Origin: Candidatus Streptomyces philanthi
Lineage (GTDB): Bacteria > Actinomycetota > Actinomycetes > Streptomycetales > Streptomycetaceae
NCBI GenBank assembly: GCA_018114805.1
Contig: CP073042.1
Span: 2,480,001 to 2,544,000, forward strand
Direction: 5' to 3'
DNA: 64,000 nucleotides
Shown: one piece after another, positions 31,721 through 51,498 of the stretch
Position numbering within the stretch: position 1 is the first letter of the stretch
Layout: each line of letters begins with the position of its first letter
Position numbers and translations under genes: made by a program
The notes under the pieces: model-generated
What the model was told of the DNA's origin: nothing
Database searches by the model: none
Seen by the model: the letters and a program-made list of their open reading frames with translations, nothing else

Positions 31721-32365
31721 TCAGGCCCCCTTGGCCGCGGTACGGACCAGGACGAGGCCGCCGTTCGGACCAGGAACCGCGCCCTTGATCAGGAGCAGGC
31801 CCTTCTCCGCGTCAACGGCGTGGACGGTCAGGTTCTGGGTGGTGACCCGCTCGTTGCCCATGCGGCCAGCCATGCGCAGGCCCTTGAACACGCGGCCCGG
31901 GGTGGCGCAGCCACCGATGGAGCCGGGCGAGCGGTGCTTGCGCTGCGTGCCGTGGCCAGCGCCGAGGCCGGCGAAACCGTGGCGCTTCATGACACCGGCG
32001 GTGCCCTTGCCCTTGCTGGTGCCGGTCACGTCGACCTTGACACCGGACTCGAACACCTCAGCGGTGACCTCCTGGCCGAGCGTGTACTCGCTGGCGTCAG
32101 CGGTACGCAACTCCACCAGGTGGCGGCGCGGGGTCACGTCTGCCTTGGCGAAGTGACCCTTGAGGGGCTTGTTCACCTTGCGGGGGTCGATCTCGCCGAA
32201 GGCGATCTGGACGCCGTTGTAGCCGTCCGTGTCAGCGGTGCGGACCTGGGTCACAACACAGGGCCCGGCCTTGACGACGGTGACCGGAACAACGCGGTTG
32301 TTCTCGTCCCACACCTGCGTCATGCCGAGCTTCTCGCCCAGGACGCCCTTGATCTGCTTAGCCAT
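31721..32365 (-). CDS. rplC: 50S ribosomal protein L3 (uL3)
   Basis: 214 residues from ATG 32365 ([20 protein letters not shown]). The loop toward the peptidyl-transferase centre has [20 protein letters not shown] with the Gln that is methylated in E. coli. 13 bases after rpsJ. Longer upstream extension lies inside rpsJ in another frame and is not coding. Confidence 0.97.
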   Translation of the reverse strand: MAKQIKGVLGEKLGMTQVWDENNRVVPVTVVKAGPCVVTQVRTADTDGYNGVQIAFGEIDPRKVNKPLKGHFAKADVTPRRHLVELRTADASEYTLGQEVTAEVFESGVKVDVTGTSKGKGTAGVMKRHGFAGLGAGHGTQRKHRSPGSIGGCATPGRVFKGLRMAGRMGNERVTTQNLTVHAVDAEKGLLLIKGAVPGPNGGLVLVRTAAKGA

Positions 32366-32378
32366 CTCGCGCGTCACC

Positions 32379-32687
32379 TCAGAGCTTGATCTCGATGTCG
32401 ACGCCAGCCGGCAGGTCGAGACGCATGAGCGAGTCAACGGTCTTCGGCGTGGGGGCGAGGATGTCGATGAGGCGCTTGTGCGTGCGCATCTCGAAGTGCT
32501 CGCGCGAGTCCTTGTACTTGTGCGGCGACTTGATGACGCAGTACACGTTCTTCTCAGTGGGCAGCGGCACCGGGCCCGCGACCGACGCACCAGTGCGGGT
32601 CACCGTCTCGACGATCTTCTTCGCCGAGGAGTCGATGACCTCGTGGTCGTAGGCCTTGAGCCGGATGCGGATCTTCTGTCCCGCCAT
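32379..32687 (-). CDS. rpsJ: 30S ribosomal protein S10 (uS10) / NusE
   Basis: 102 residues from ATG 32687: [40 protein letters not shown] and [14 protein letters not shown]. Also the NusE partner of NusB/NusG in transcription antitermination. First gene of the S10-spc-alpha superoperon. A 31-base palindromic element shared with rpsL lies 57 bases upstream. Confidence 0.98.
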   Translation of the reverse strand: MAGQKIRIRLKAYDHEVIDSSAKKIVETVTRTGASVAGPVPLPTEKNVYCVIKSPHKYKDSREHFEMRTHKRLIDILAPTPKTVDSLMRLDLPAGVDIEIKL

Positions 32688-33126
32688 GGCTACTTCGTAG
32701 TCCTGTCTCTCGTAACGCTCTGGGACCCGGTGCGTTCGCGACCTTTCCCCGACCCACGCGGTCGGGCGTGTCGCCCTCCTTCTTGTAACTCTCCAACGGA
32801 GAATTCCCTGCTGAAGGGGGTTGTTGGGGAAGATCACCCACCGGGTGCCTGGCTGGGGCCCCGCTACGCTTCCCGGAAGATTCCCGTACTTCCGCCCCTG
32901 CGCCTGGCGGCACACAGCATGGGGCGACGAGTACTGCGGGACTCGCTTCCAGTCCCCCCGGCGGGAGGCGCGCACATCGGCACTCAACCTAGGAACCTGC
33001 ACAGTGTGCCATACGGGGCATGCCGGTCGCGAATCGAGTCTTGGAGGATACCCCACAGGAGTGGCGGCGAATCGTCACCGGGGGAGCGGCGGCGTGGCCG
33101 GCCCGGCGACGAGGGCGTTCTAGCCC
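32688..33126. other. S10-operon leader and promoter region
   Basis: About 440 bases without a gene. Holds the shared palindromic element (32744-32774), then from 32780 to 32900 a less GC-rich stretch (TAACTCTCCAACGGAGAATTCC, in which GGAGA/TCTCC can pair). Around 33005-33060 TATGGC and TATCCT on the minus strand are possible -10 boxes; I cannot assign a clear -35. A long 5' leader is likely, as in other S10 operons. Confidence 0.5.
32744..32774 (-). promoter_or_regulatory. Palindromic leader element of rpsJ, shared with rpsL
   Basis: 31 bases, 29 identical to 41744-41774 in front of rpsL. On the plus strand the core is CCGACC-CACGC-GGTCGG, a stem of 6-7 pairs with a 5-base loop, flanked by TTTC on one side and GTGTCGC on the other. 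Same orientation and nearly the same distance from the start codon in both operons (57 and 47 bases). Confidence 0.7.
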
Positions 33127-33525
33127 CTAGAAGCCAAGCATGCCCGGAGAGTCGATGTCGATCGCGAGCGTGCCTGGCGGATAGGCGTCCTCATCGCCTG
33201 TGAGCAGGATGGACGTGCCGGTGAACTCCGCTCGCGGAAGCGGACAGTACAGGGCGTGGCACGTGTCAGGCCCGCCGAAGCCGTCACGCATCATCGTGCC
33301 GACGGCGACAGCGGCCACCGTGTTCAGATCGTCTACCATGACGCCGGACATGGCGAGAACAATGCGCGAGACAGTCTCATCGCGCGTCTCCGCCTGCATG
33401 AGACACAGGGCGGGCACGTACAGAAAATCGTTCGGCGTTCGAGCCATGTTACCGGCCAGCAGGGTCAACGCCTTGTGCCCACCGGCGAGCGCCGTCACGG
33501 CACTGGCGTCCAGGATGACGACGCA
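33127..33525 (-). pseudogene. PIN-domain toxin (VapC-like), start region unclear
   Basis: PIN-type ribonuclease signature: N-terminal VVILDASAVTALAG with the first metal-binding Asp, then DDLNTVAAVAVG and the C-terminal block PDTCHALYCPL and TSILLTGDEDAYP. Length matches VapC. However the conserved N-terminus has no ATG, GTG or TTG in frame upstream before it runs into the antitoxin gene; the first usable GTG (33498) comes after the catalytic Asp. The start is thus lost or displaced by an indel at the junction. The upstream gene is a broken ribbon-helix-helix antitoxin. Confidence 0.6.
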
Positions 33526-33825
33526 GTGTCGACCCGCCCTCCGCGAACCTTCTCGGCGGCCATCCGGTAGATGTTGGCGAGCACGTCGGGAGCCCGATCA
33601 AACTGCTCGTCGCTCATGTCGCAGCCGGTCAGGGCACGCAGCGCGGCCCGGTCCGCGGCAAGCCGCTCGGCACGCTGAGCCTCAGTCGGCTGCTGCCTGG
33701 CCAACTGCTCGACGTACTGCCCGATGCTGAGGCACGTACTGCCCGATGCTGAGGCCGCGCTCTTTCGCCAGCTCGGCGAGCTGGTCACGTGTGTCCCGTG
33801 AAACCTGGATAGTCGTCGTCGCCAT
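33495..33825 (-). pseudogene. Ribbon-helix-helix antitoxin, frameshifted by a 22-bp tandem duplication
   Basis: ATG 33825 gives MATTTIQVSRDTRDQLAELA and KERGLSIGQYV, the N-terminal beta-strand and helices of an RHH (VapB-like) DNA-binding antitoxin. After the duplication the frame changes to PQHRAVRRAVGQAAAD and stops at 33682. With one repeat copy the protein continues EQLARQQPTEAQRAERLAAD, RALTGCDMSDEQF and the toxin-binding tail DVLANIYRMAAEKVRGG, overlapping the PIN gene by 31 bases. Gene order antitoxin then toxin is that of vapBC operons. Confidence 0.75.
33712..33755. repeat. 22-bp perfect tandem duplication in the antitoxin gene
   Basis: Two exact units, 33712-33733 and 33734-33755, each beginning ACGTACTGCCCG. 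22 leaves remainder 1 on division by 3, so it breaks the gene; removing one unit restores it. Confidence 0.97.
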
Positions 33826-33865
33826 ACCGTCACTATAGCCGAGCCATAGTGCCGCGCGCCCCGAC

Positions 33866-34451
33866 TCAGCGCGGGCCCGACGTGAGGTCGATGTCCAGGG
33901 CAAACGGGACCGTCAGCCTGAGCCGCTCGTGGTGGATGCCGGTGAGGGCGGTAGACCTGGGTCACCGGGTCCCGCTCGTAGGTGTGCACCACGGGGTGGT
34001 CCTCGTCGCCGGCCATCTCGACCAGCCAGAAGTGCGGGATACCGGCGGCGGCGTACTTACGGGGCTTGGTGTCGCGGTCCCTGGCCTCCGAATCCGGGGA
34101 GACCACCTCGACGACGAGCAGCACGTCCGCGGCCTCGAAGCTGGTCTGCCGGCGGCTGCGCACCGCCTCCTCGCGGACGACGAACAGGTCGGGCTCCAGC
34201 GCGTTGCGCGGCCCCAGCACCACGGTCATCTACCGACCGACCAGCAGGTGATCCGGCACGGACCGACACAATCCGCTCTCCAGCAGGTACAGCGTCGTGG
34301 CCATGTGAAAGATCCGCTGCGGGCTCACGAAGACCAAGCTCCCGTCGATCAACTCCGTGTGGGGCGGGAGGTCGGGGAGCGTGAAGAGATCGTCCACCGT
34401 GTAGCTGTCCGGTGGCGGGACCGGCCACGGGCTCAGCGATTCGGCAGTCAT
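33866..34451 (-). pseudogene. Uma2-family (DUF820) restriction-like endonuclease, TAG stop and frameshift
   Basis: Uma2 proteins have a PD-(D/E)XK nuclease fold, are abundant in Streptomyces and have unknown roles. ATG 34451 after GGGAGGGG: SYTVDDLFTLPDLPPHTELI and DGSLVFVSPQ (family N-terminus). An in-frame TAG at 34230-34232 interrupts between HLLVGR and MTVVLGPRNALEPDLFVV, where a Glu (GAG) would fit. The nuclease core VEVVSPDSEARDRDTKPRKY and GIPHFWLVE follows. Near 33946 an extra C shifts the frame after DPVTQVYR; correcting it gives LTGIHHERLRLTVPFALDID and TGA at 33866-33868. Two independent lesions, so dead. Confidence 0.8.
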
Positions 34452-34855
34452 GGCCCCTCCCATGGGTGAGATCCTGAACCGCCTTCTCACCGTAGCGCTC
34501 CGGCGGGCGCTCGTTGCCGCTCGTACGGGTGAAGAGGGGGAAAGCCACGGGCACCGTGCCCGCACCGTCCTACCGTGAGCCGCCGCCCGCGCACTCCCGG
34601 CAGGCACCGCGGGGCCGCGCCGGCGGGTCACCGGGGGCACCACCCCACCCGGGCCCGGGGGCTGCCCAACCCCCCACCCCACCAACCCAGTTGACCTGGC
34701 CGAAAGAGAGCGCAAACGTCCTGCGTTGATCAACTTGTGACCACCGGACTCCCCCGCCCCGGGCAACCAACGCGCACGGCGCACCGTCTACCCTAACGCG
34801 AGCGCAGCCCAGGGTCATAGGTGCTGCCCTGGAATGACATCGCGAGGCACAGCAG
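34452..34855. other. Intergenic between Uma2 remnant and PIG-L gene
   Basis: About 400 bases, no gene seen. C-rich block at 34600-34690; 34690-34740 contains TTGACC (34691-34696, plus strand), a possible -35 for the PIG-L gene without a clear -10. Confidence 0.45.
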
Positions 34856-37063
34856 GTGAATAGCACGACCCCGTGGTCGCCGCCGGGACGGCGACAGGTG
34901 GTGGCGGCACTGGCGGCCCTCACGGCGGCCGGCGTCGTCGGCAGCCGGGTGCGGCGCTCCAGCGCCAGCCAGACCGCGCTGCCGGGCGGCTCGGCCGCGC
35001 CCGTACGGACGGTGGACCCGAACGCCGCCGAGCCGTTCACCACCGTCACCGGCGAGAAGGACGCGCTGCTCCTCCAGGTCCTCGCCCACCCGGACGACGA
35101 CCTGTACTTCATGAACCCGGACGCCCGGCACGTGCTGGAGGCAGGCATCCCGCTGGTGTCCGTCTACGTCACCGCCGGCGAGGCGCTGGGCGTCAACAAC
35201 GCGCCGGGCCGCCCGCTCTCGCCACCCGACAAGCCCGGCTACGCCTCCGCCCGGCAGCAGGGGCTGCGCCAGGCGTACGCGGAGATGATCGGGATGCACC
35301 GGTTCACCCGCTGGCAGCGCTCGGTGCTGGAGCTGCCCGGCGGGCTGAGCGCGGAGACCAACTTCCTCGCGCAGGGCGGCCGTTCGGTGCGGCTGATCTT
35401 CCTGAACATCGCCACGCTCTCCGCCGCCGGCGCCCGTACCCCGCACCTGTGGGACACCCCGGGCACCACCATGGAGACCCTGCTGCCTACCGGGTCGCCG
35501 CTGCGCGCCGTCAGCACGTACCGCCACCAGACGCTGGTCGACGTGCTCGCGCACCTCATGGACCAGTTCCGGCCCACCCTCGTGCACACCATGGACCCCG
35601 ACCCCGACTTCCAGGTGCACGACGCCACCCACGGGCGCGACAGCGACCAGCCGGGCTGCTCCGACCACCGCGACCACACACCGGTCGCGCTGTTCACCTG
35701 GAAGGCCATGTTCCAGTGGGCCGCCGACGCCGCGCGCCGCGACGGCCGCGCCCCCCGGTTCACCACCACCGCCTTCCGTGGCTACTACAACCAGCGCTGG
35801 CCGAAGAACCTGCCGCCCGAGGTCGTGGGCGACAAGGCCCGCTTCCTGGCCGCGTACGGCGGCGGGCCCGACTGGGAGTGCGGCAACCCGGCCGGCTGCG
35901 GCGACTACGGCCAGGGCGGCACCCGCCCGCTGCGCAACCGCAAGGGGTGGATACGCAGCACCCACTACCGCCACCCCGGCCCGCGGCTGGCCCCGCTCAC
36001 CGAGCCGGACGGGCGCGCCGTCGCGTACGGCGTGCTCGGCACCCAGGGGGTGCGCTGGCGCGAGACCGCGCCCGGCAGCGGGCGCTGGGGCGCCCCGCAC
36101 AACCTCGGCGGCGGCCCGCTGGCCCCCGCCCTGTGCGCCGTCGTCGACCGGGCCGGCCGGCAGTTGGTCTTCGCGCTGCGGTTCGCCGCCCTGGAGGGCC
36201 AGGGCGGCGCCAACGTACGGGAGTTGGTGGTCATGGAACAGCTTCGCGCCGGCGGCCCGTACTGGCCCTGGCGCGGGCTCGGCACCCCGGACGAGGACCC
36301 CGAACGGGGTCGCCGGGTGGGCTGCCCGGTCGCCATCGCAACGCCCGACGGCCAGGTGCACCTGTTCGCCCGTACGGCTGACAAGGGCCTGGCCACCCGG
36401 GTCCGGGACGCGCGCGGGGCCTGGGCCCCCTGGCAGCCGATATCCGACGCGGGCGCGCCCGGCACCGGTGCAGTGCCCGTCGCCGAGGCCGACGAGATCC
36501 AGGACGGGCTCAGCGTCACCCTCGACGCCCACGGCCTGGTCAACGTCTTCGCCGCCGGGCGCGGCACGCTGCGCCACTGGGCCCAGGCGCGCGCCGGCGA
36601 GCCGGTCAGCGCACAGCCGCCGACCGGGCTGCCCTCCCCCGGCGAACAGCCGGCCGCCACCCTCGCCCCCTCCGGCGCCCTGCTGCTTACCTACCGCACC
36701 CCCGCCGCGACCGAGCCGATCAGTTACGTCTTCGGCGGCGACCAGGTCGACACCCCCGCCACCCGGTTGCGCGGCTTCGCCGGGTACGGGCCGCTGAGCA
36801 CCTCGTACGCGCCCGCCGAGGACGGCGCCGGAGCGGCCGACCCGCAGGCGCTGGCCCTCGGCCGGGGCCGGGACGGCGAGGCGGTCATCCAGTACGGCAC
36901 GGGCCCCGGCGTGCGGCCCCTGCGCTCACCCGCGCGGCTGCACCCGGTGGGGTTGCCGGCCCTGGTCCCGCCGGGCCCGCGCGCTGCGCCCGCCCGCGTC
37001 GTCGGCCTCTCCCCCGCCGCCACGCCCTGGCTCTGGCAGCCCCGCCCCACCGGGCAGGCGTGA
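34856..37063 (+). CDS. PIG-L family deacetylase with a C-terminal propeller-like domain
   Basis: Intact, 735 residues, GTG 34856. N-terminal RRQVVAALAALTAAGVVGS looks like an export signal, possibly Tat. Residues about 65-320 are a LmbE/PIG-L zinc deacetylase: QVLAHPDDDLYFMNPDARH carries the A-H-P-D-D zinc motif and DHRDHTPVALF the late H-x-x-D-H motif. The family removes N-acetyl groups from GlcNAc-containing substrates. Residues about 365-735 consist of repeated blocks of the type GRWGAPHNLGGG, GAWAPWQPIS, GTLRHWAQAR, resembling the lectin-like beta-propeller found on other secreted Streptomyces enzymes. A cell-surface glycan-processing role is inferred. Ends convergently on tuf with two strong hairpins between. 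Confidence 0.85.
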   Translation: MNSTTPWSPPGRRQVVAALAALTAAGVVGSRVRRSSASQTALPGGSAAPVRTVDPNAAEPFTTVTGEKDALLLQVLAHPDDDLYFMNPDARHVLEAGIPLVSVYVTAGEALGVNNAPGRPLSPPDKPGYASARQQGLRQAYAEMIGMHRFTRWQRSVLELPGGLSAETNFLAQGGRSVRLIFLNIATLSAAGARTPHLWDTPGTTMETLLPTGSPLRAVSTYRHQTLVDVLAHLMDQFRPTLVHTMDPDPDFQVHDATHGRDSDQPGCSDHRDHTPVALFTWKAMFQWAADAARRDGRAPRFTTTAFRGYYNQRWPKNLPPEVVGDKARFLAAYGGGPDWECGNPAGCGDYGQGGTRPLRNRKGWIRSTHYRHPGPRLAPLTEPDGRAVAYGVLGTQGVRWRETAPGSGRWGAPHNLGGGPLAPALCAVVDRAGRQLVFALRFAALEGQGGANVRELVVMEQLRAGGPYWPWRGLGTPDEDPERGRRVGCPVAIATPDGQVHLFARTADKGLATRVRDARGAWAPWQPISDAGAPGTGAVPVAEADEIQDGLSVTLDAHGLVNVFAAGRGTLRHWAQARAGEPVSAQPPTGLPSPGEQPAATLAPSGALLLTYRTPAATEPISYVFGGDQVDTPATRLRGFAGYGPLSTSYAPAEDGAGAADPQALALGRGRDGEAVIQYGTGPGVRPLRSPARLHPVGLPALVPPGPRAAPARVVGLSPAATPWLWQPRPTGQA

Positions 37064-37078
37064 CCCCGCCGCGCACAC

Positions 37079-37130
37079 GCCACGGCCCGCGACCCGCCGC
37101 CATCCGAAGCGGCGGGTCGCGGGCCGTGGC
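37079..37130 (+). terminator. Long perfect hairpin after the PIG-L gene
   Basis: 22-base perfect arms around an 8-base loop (CATCCGAA), 16 bases past the stop at 37063. It can act for both converging transcripts. Confidence 0.8.
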
Positions 37131-37147
37131 ACGCGGTACGCGGAAAA

Positions 37148-37187
37148 GCCCGGGCCCCACTCGCGGTGAGGCGAGTGGGGCCCGGGC
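37148..37187 (-). terminator. Hairpin downstream of tuf
   Basis: 17-base perfect arms (GCCCGGGCCCCACTCGC and its complement) around GGTGAG, 82 bases past the tuf stop. The likely end of the str operon transcript. Confidence 0.8.
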
Positions 37188-37268
37188 CGATGCCGCGAGA
37201 GCGCGACCTTCCGTTCCCGGGCCGGCCGCGCCCGGGGGCGGGGCCGGCTGGGAGACGAAAGCGTCAGA

Positions 37269-38462
<1,194 letters not shown>

Positions 38463-38710
38463 TGGGGTCCTCCTGTGGACTGGTGCTGTACTCCATCCAC
38501 ACCTTGCGGATGGGTTCAGGTGGTCTTGACCGAACCGACCAGGACCCCGAGGGGATGCCCTTGGCCGTATTCGCTTGGGGGCCGGCGCCCGGGGCCCCGC
38601 CACAGGACGCGTGGTGCGTTCTGTGGCGGAATGCCCCGATGCCTTTGCTCCAGCCTAAAGGCTGAGCAACGGTGCGGGCTCATCCCCGCTGCTGCGGGGA
38701 CGGGCCCTCG

Positions 38711-40813
<2,103 letters not shown>

Positions 40814-40852
40814 CTGGCTCAGTCTTCTCTCGGTTCTCGATGGGGGTAGCGA

Positions 40853-41323
40853 CTACCAGCGGTAGTGCGCGAAGGCCTTGTTGGACTCAGCCATCTTGTG
40901 GGTGTCCTCGCGGCGCTTGACCGCGGCGCCCAGACCGTTGCTGGCGTCCAGGAGCTCGTTCATCAGGCGCTCGGTCATGGTCTTCTCGCGACGGGCGCGC
41001 GAGTAGCCCACGAGCCAGCGCAGCGCGAGGGTGGAGGCGCGGCCGGGCTTGACCTCGACCGGCACCTGGTAGGTGGCGCCACCGACGCGGCGGGACTTCA
41101 CCTCAAGGGTCGGCTTGATGTTCTCCAGAGCGCGCTTGAGCGTGATGACCGGGTCGTTGCCGGTCTTCTCGCGCAGCCCCTCCATGGCGCCGTAGACGAT
41201 GCGCTCGGCGGTGGAGCGCTTGCCGTTCAGTAGCACCTTGTTGATGAGGGAGGTGACAAGAGGAGAGCTGTAGACCGGGTCGATGATGACCGGGCGCTTC
41301 GGGGCGGGGCCCTTACGAGGCAT
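40853..41323 (-). CDS. rpsG: 30S ribosomal protein S7 (uS7)
   Basis: 156 residues: [40 protein letters not shown] and [20 protein letters not shown]; initiates assembly of the 30S head. In E. coli S7 represses the str operon by binding between rpsL and rpsG; here that spacer is only 2 bases, so that mechanism is unlikely. Confidence 0.97.
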   Translation of the reverse strand: MPRKGPAPKRPVIIDPVYSSPLVTSLINKVLLNGKRSTAERIVYGAMEGLREKTGNDPVITLKRALENIKPTLEVKSRRVGGATYQVPVEVKPGRASTLALRWLVGYSRARREKTMTERLMNELLDASNGLGAAVKRREDTHKMAESNKAFAHYRW

Positions 41324-41325
41324 TC

Positions 41326-41697
41326 TTACTTCTCCTTCTTGGCGCCGTAGCGGCTGCGAGCCTGCTTGCGGTTCTTGACGCCCTGGGTGTCGAGCGAGCC
41401 ACGAATGATCTTGTAGCGAACGCCCGGCAGGTCCTTCACACGACCGCCACGCACGAGCACGATGGAGTGCTCCTGCAGGTTGTGGCCCTCACCCGGAATG
41501 TAAGCGGTGACCTCGATGCCGCTGGTCAGACGCACGCGCGCGACCTTACGCAGGGCCGAGTTCGGCTTCTTCGGGGTGGTCGTGAAAACACGCGTGCAGA
41601 CGCCGCGACGCTGGGGGGAACCCTCCAGCGCGGGCGTCTTGTTCTTCTCGACCTTGTCCTGCCGGCCCTTGCGGACCAACTGCTGGATCGTAGGCAC
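41326..41697 (-). CDS. rpsL: 30S ribosomal protein S12 (uS12)
   Basis: 123 residues from GTG 41697 ([20 protein letters not shown]). The decoding-centre segments [17 protein letters not shown] and [19 protein letters not shown] have wild-type Lys residues at the classical streptomycin-resistance positions (K43, K88). First gene of the str operon. Confidence 0.98.
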   Translation of the reverse strand: MPTIQQLVRKGRQDKVEKNKTPALEGSPQRRGVCTRVFTTTPKKPNSALRKVARVRLTSGIEVTAYIPGEGHNLQEHSIVLVRGGRVKDLPGVRYKIIRGSLDTQGVKNRKQARSRYGAKKEK

Positions 41698-41743
41698 CGT
41701 TTCTCCGGTTTCTGTGTGCCGTCTAGTAAAGCTAACCTGGGGT

Positions 41744-41774
41744 TTCTCCGACCCACGCGGTCGGGTGTGTCGCG
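41744..41774 (-). promoter_or_regulatory. Palindromic leader element of rpsL, shared with rpsJ
   Basis: 29 of 31 bases identical to the element at 32744-32774. Core stem CCGACC / GGTCGG with loop CACGC. It lies in the 5' leader 47 bases before the rpsL start and downstream of the candidate promoter, so it would be in the mRNA. Confidence 0.7.
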
Positions 41775-41945
41775 CACTCCAGACCGCTGCGATGAGCGAG
41801 AGAGTGCGGAGTTTGGTGCAGAACACCTCGGTCCCCAAAAAACTGGGTTCACTCTTCCAGACTCCGTCCGGGGCACTTCACCTCGACGGAGATCGAGGAA
41901 GTGTGCGCGGACGGGAGCCCAGGGACACGCCAGGCACAAGGTCAG

Positions 41946-41974
41946 AGCGTACCTACCGCATGGGCTCCGGTCAA
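41946..41974 (-). promoter_or_regulatory. Candidate vegetative promoter of the str operon
   Basis: Minus strand TTGACC (41969-41974), 17-base spacer, TACGCT (41946-41951): a good match to the main Streptomyces sigma factor. Transcription would start about 240 bases before rpsL, leaving a long leader. The remaining gap to 42183 shows no gene. Confidence 0.65.
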
Positions 41975-42183
41975 AACAAATGCACACGCGTAGGACACGC
42001 CGGGCGGCTCGCGGCGCTGCCGCTTACCGTAGTGCGCCCGCTCCCGTCGCGGAAGCACGTCTCAGCCGCCGAACACCGACCGCGCCCCCACACCCGCGCG
42101 CCCCCCGACGCTCCCGATGGCGCTCCGGGAGCCGCCGGACCCGGCGTCGTTCGCCCAGGTCAGGGCCGTGAGCCCGGAGCGGG

Positions 42184-42707
42184 TCAGAGGCTCGCCGCCA
42201 CCAGGCAGAGGAAGACGACCAGCAGCGCCCCGAAGCTGAGCACCACGTAGCCGAGCACCAGGCCGGCGATCGCCATGCCGTCGCCCTGCTCCCCCGTGCG
42301 ACGGATCTCACCCCGCGCCTTGTGCCCAGGATCACCGCCGGGATCGCCGTGACGCCGACCATGGTGCCCAGGATGCCGCACACCAGGGCGCCCGTCGCGC
42401 TCCCGTTGGTCCGCGCCGGCAGGAAGGTCTGCGGCACCATCGGCGCCACCGGCCACGGCACGAACTGCGGCTGGGCCAGCGGGCCTTGGGGCAGATCCCC
42501 GACCAACACCTGGAGTTCGCCGTACGTCTGCGCCTGGTAAGCCCGGGTGACGCGCTCCTCGTACTCGGGCTGTGGGAGCCGCCCCTCGGCGAAGCAGGCC
42601 TTCAGGACGTCCACCGCCCGCTCCCGCTCGGCGTGCGAGACGCGCATCATCGGCGACTGGTTCATCGGCTGGGCCGGTTGTCCGCCCTGCCACGGTTGGA
42701 ACGCCAC
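42184..42707 (-). pseudogene. DUF1707 plus DUF4190-type membrane protein, frameshifted
   Basis: GTG 42707 with GGGGAGG upstream. DUF1707 at residues 20-75: MRVSHAERERAVDVLKACFA and PEYEERVTRAYQAQTYGEL. Then a Pro-rich linker and the first membrane segment ATGALVCGILGTMVGVTAIP. Near 42321-42326 one C is missing (GGGCACAAG for GGGCCACAAG); restored, it continues HKARGEIRRTGEQGDGMAIA and the second segment VLGYVVLSFGALLVVFLCLV to the stop at 42184. Present downstream of rpoC, antisense to nothing, function unknown; DUF1707 proteins are small actinobacterial membrane proteins. Confidence 0.8.
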
Positions 42708-42753
42708 CCTGTACCTCCCCCAGCTAGACAGCTCCCTCTATCGTCCACGACGG

Positions 42754-42796
42754 ACCGCGGGGCGGTCATCCCAGTGTGGGATGACCGCCCCGCGGT
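42754..42796 (-). terminator. Terminator of the rpoBC operon
   Basis: 20-base perfect arms (ACCGCGGGGCGGTCATCCCA and complement) around GTG, 75 bases past the rpoC stop. One of the strongest hairpins in the window. Confidence 0.85.
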
Positions 42797-42870
42797 GCTA
42801 GCGATGTTCCGCCACCCGGCGGGCTCGGCCGGCCCGAAGGCCGTGACCGAGCCGTACGCCGTGCGCCGGC

Positions 42871-46785
<3,915 letters not shown>

Positions 46786-46907
46786 TTGTCGTCAATCCCT
46801 CTTTCAGGGTCGTGCCCCTCGCGTCAGCGAGAATTGGGGCTCTTCATCATGGTCTGTACGGGTCCTGGGCGACCGGGACGCCCGGGTGAGCGCCCCGGTC
46901 AGGCCCG

Positions 46908-50390
<3,483 letters not shown>

Positions 50391-50981
50391 GAGGGGGTCC
50401 TTCCAAGGGCTCGGACTCACTACACGCATACCGGTCCCCTACGGAGCACGCAGAAAGAATTCCCTGGTCAGGGTGGATCGTTCGGCGTACTCACGTGCGG
50501 GCTTACCCCTGGTGACGGGCAGGGGGGAGCTAAACGGCAGCGCAAAGGGTCAGTGTAGCCACTTGGCCCACTGATGTCCAGAGCGGATATCCGGAGACTG
50601 GCAGTGCCAACCTCTCCCTCCGGGAGGGGGCGCCCCCTCGTTGTCTTCCAACGCCGTCTTCCAACGCCTGCCGCAAGGCTTCCCGCTTCGCGCTCGTTCC
50701 ATGCCTGCGCCCGTCGACCGATCTGAGTAAGGTCCGACCTCGCGTCCTGAGAATTGCGCGCCACGTGCCGTTCGTCAAGGGCCACCCGGGCACCGAGATC
50801 ATCACACGCACACCGGCGGGAGCAACGAAGATCACCATACCCGCAGGCACCGACAGGCGATCGACAAGACACCGTACCCCGTGCCCGAACGCGCCAGGGC
50901 GACCACCCGCTTGGGTGATCGCCCTGGAAACTACCGAGTCAGCGACTCAGGCCACGCGCGACAGGCGCGCGGAGGGAGGTC
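50391..50981. other. rpoB promoter region and rplL-rpoB spacer
   Basis: About 590 bases without a gene. The rplL terminator hairpin is at 50894-50927. On the minus strand TTGACG (about 50773-50778) and, closer to rpoB, CTGACC with TAGCTC 15 bases on (50530-50556) are possible promoter elements; neither is convincing. rpoBC is therefore likely transcribed both by read-through from rplJL and from here. Confidence 0.45.
50894..50927 (-). terminator. Hairpin after rplL
   Basis: CCAGGGCGA pairs with TCGCCCTGG and CACCC with GGGTG around GCTT, one mismatch. 55 bases past the rplL stop; may be an incomplete terminator that sets the rplJL to rpoBC ratio. Confidence 0.65.
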
Positions 50982-51368
50982 TTACTTGACCTCGACGGAG
51001 GCGCCGGCGCCCTCGAGGGACTCCTTGGCCTTGTCCGCGGCCTCCTTGTTGACCTTCTCCAGAACCGGCTTCGGGGTGCCGTCGACGAGGTCCTTGGCCT
51101 CCTTCAGACCCAGCGAGGTCAGCTCACGCACGACCTTGATGACCTGGATCTTCTTGTCGCCCGCACCGGTGAGGGTGACGTCGAACTCGTCCTTCTCCTC
51201 GACGGCCTCGGCGGCGGCGCCACCAGCGGCACCCGCGGCGGCCACGGCGACCGGGGCGGCGGCGGTGACGTCGAACTTCTCCTCGAAGGCCTTCACGAAG
51301 CCGGCGAGCTCGATGAGGGTCATCTCCTCGAACTGGGCAAGCAGGTCTTCCTGGCTGAGCTTCGCCAT
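50982..51368 (-). CDS. rplL: 50S ribosomal protein L7/L12 (bL12)
   Basis: 128 residues from ATG 51368 ([20 protein letters not shown]): N-terminal dimerisation helices, the flexible Ala/Gly hinge ([20 protein letters not shown]) and the factor-binding C-terminal domain [20 protein letters not shown] with [10 protein letters not shown]. Recruits translation GTPases. 130 bases after rplJ. Confidence 0.97.
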   Translation of the reverse strand: MAKLSQEDLLAQFEEMTLIELAGFVKAFEEKFDVTAAAPVAVAAAGAAGGAAAEAVEEKDEFDVTLTGAGDKKIQVIKVVRELTSLGLKEAKDLVDGTPKPVLEKVNKEAADKAKESLEGAGASVEVK

Positions 51369-51498
51369 GATGGCGATCCTTCCACTAATTCGGCTGGTGC
51401 CGGATGTACATGTCGGCGGGCGTGTGCCTGACGGCATTGCTCCGTAGACGGACCCGCTGCGACCGTCGCGCTAGGCGGCGGTCAATGCGTGAGCCGAA

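Noticed and set aside
41326..41697. Streptomycin-resistance change in rpsL
   Set aside because: The Lys residues at the two classical positions are present in [11 protein letters not shown] and [12 protein letters not shown] contexts.
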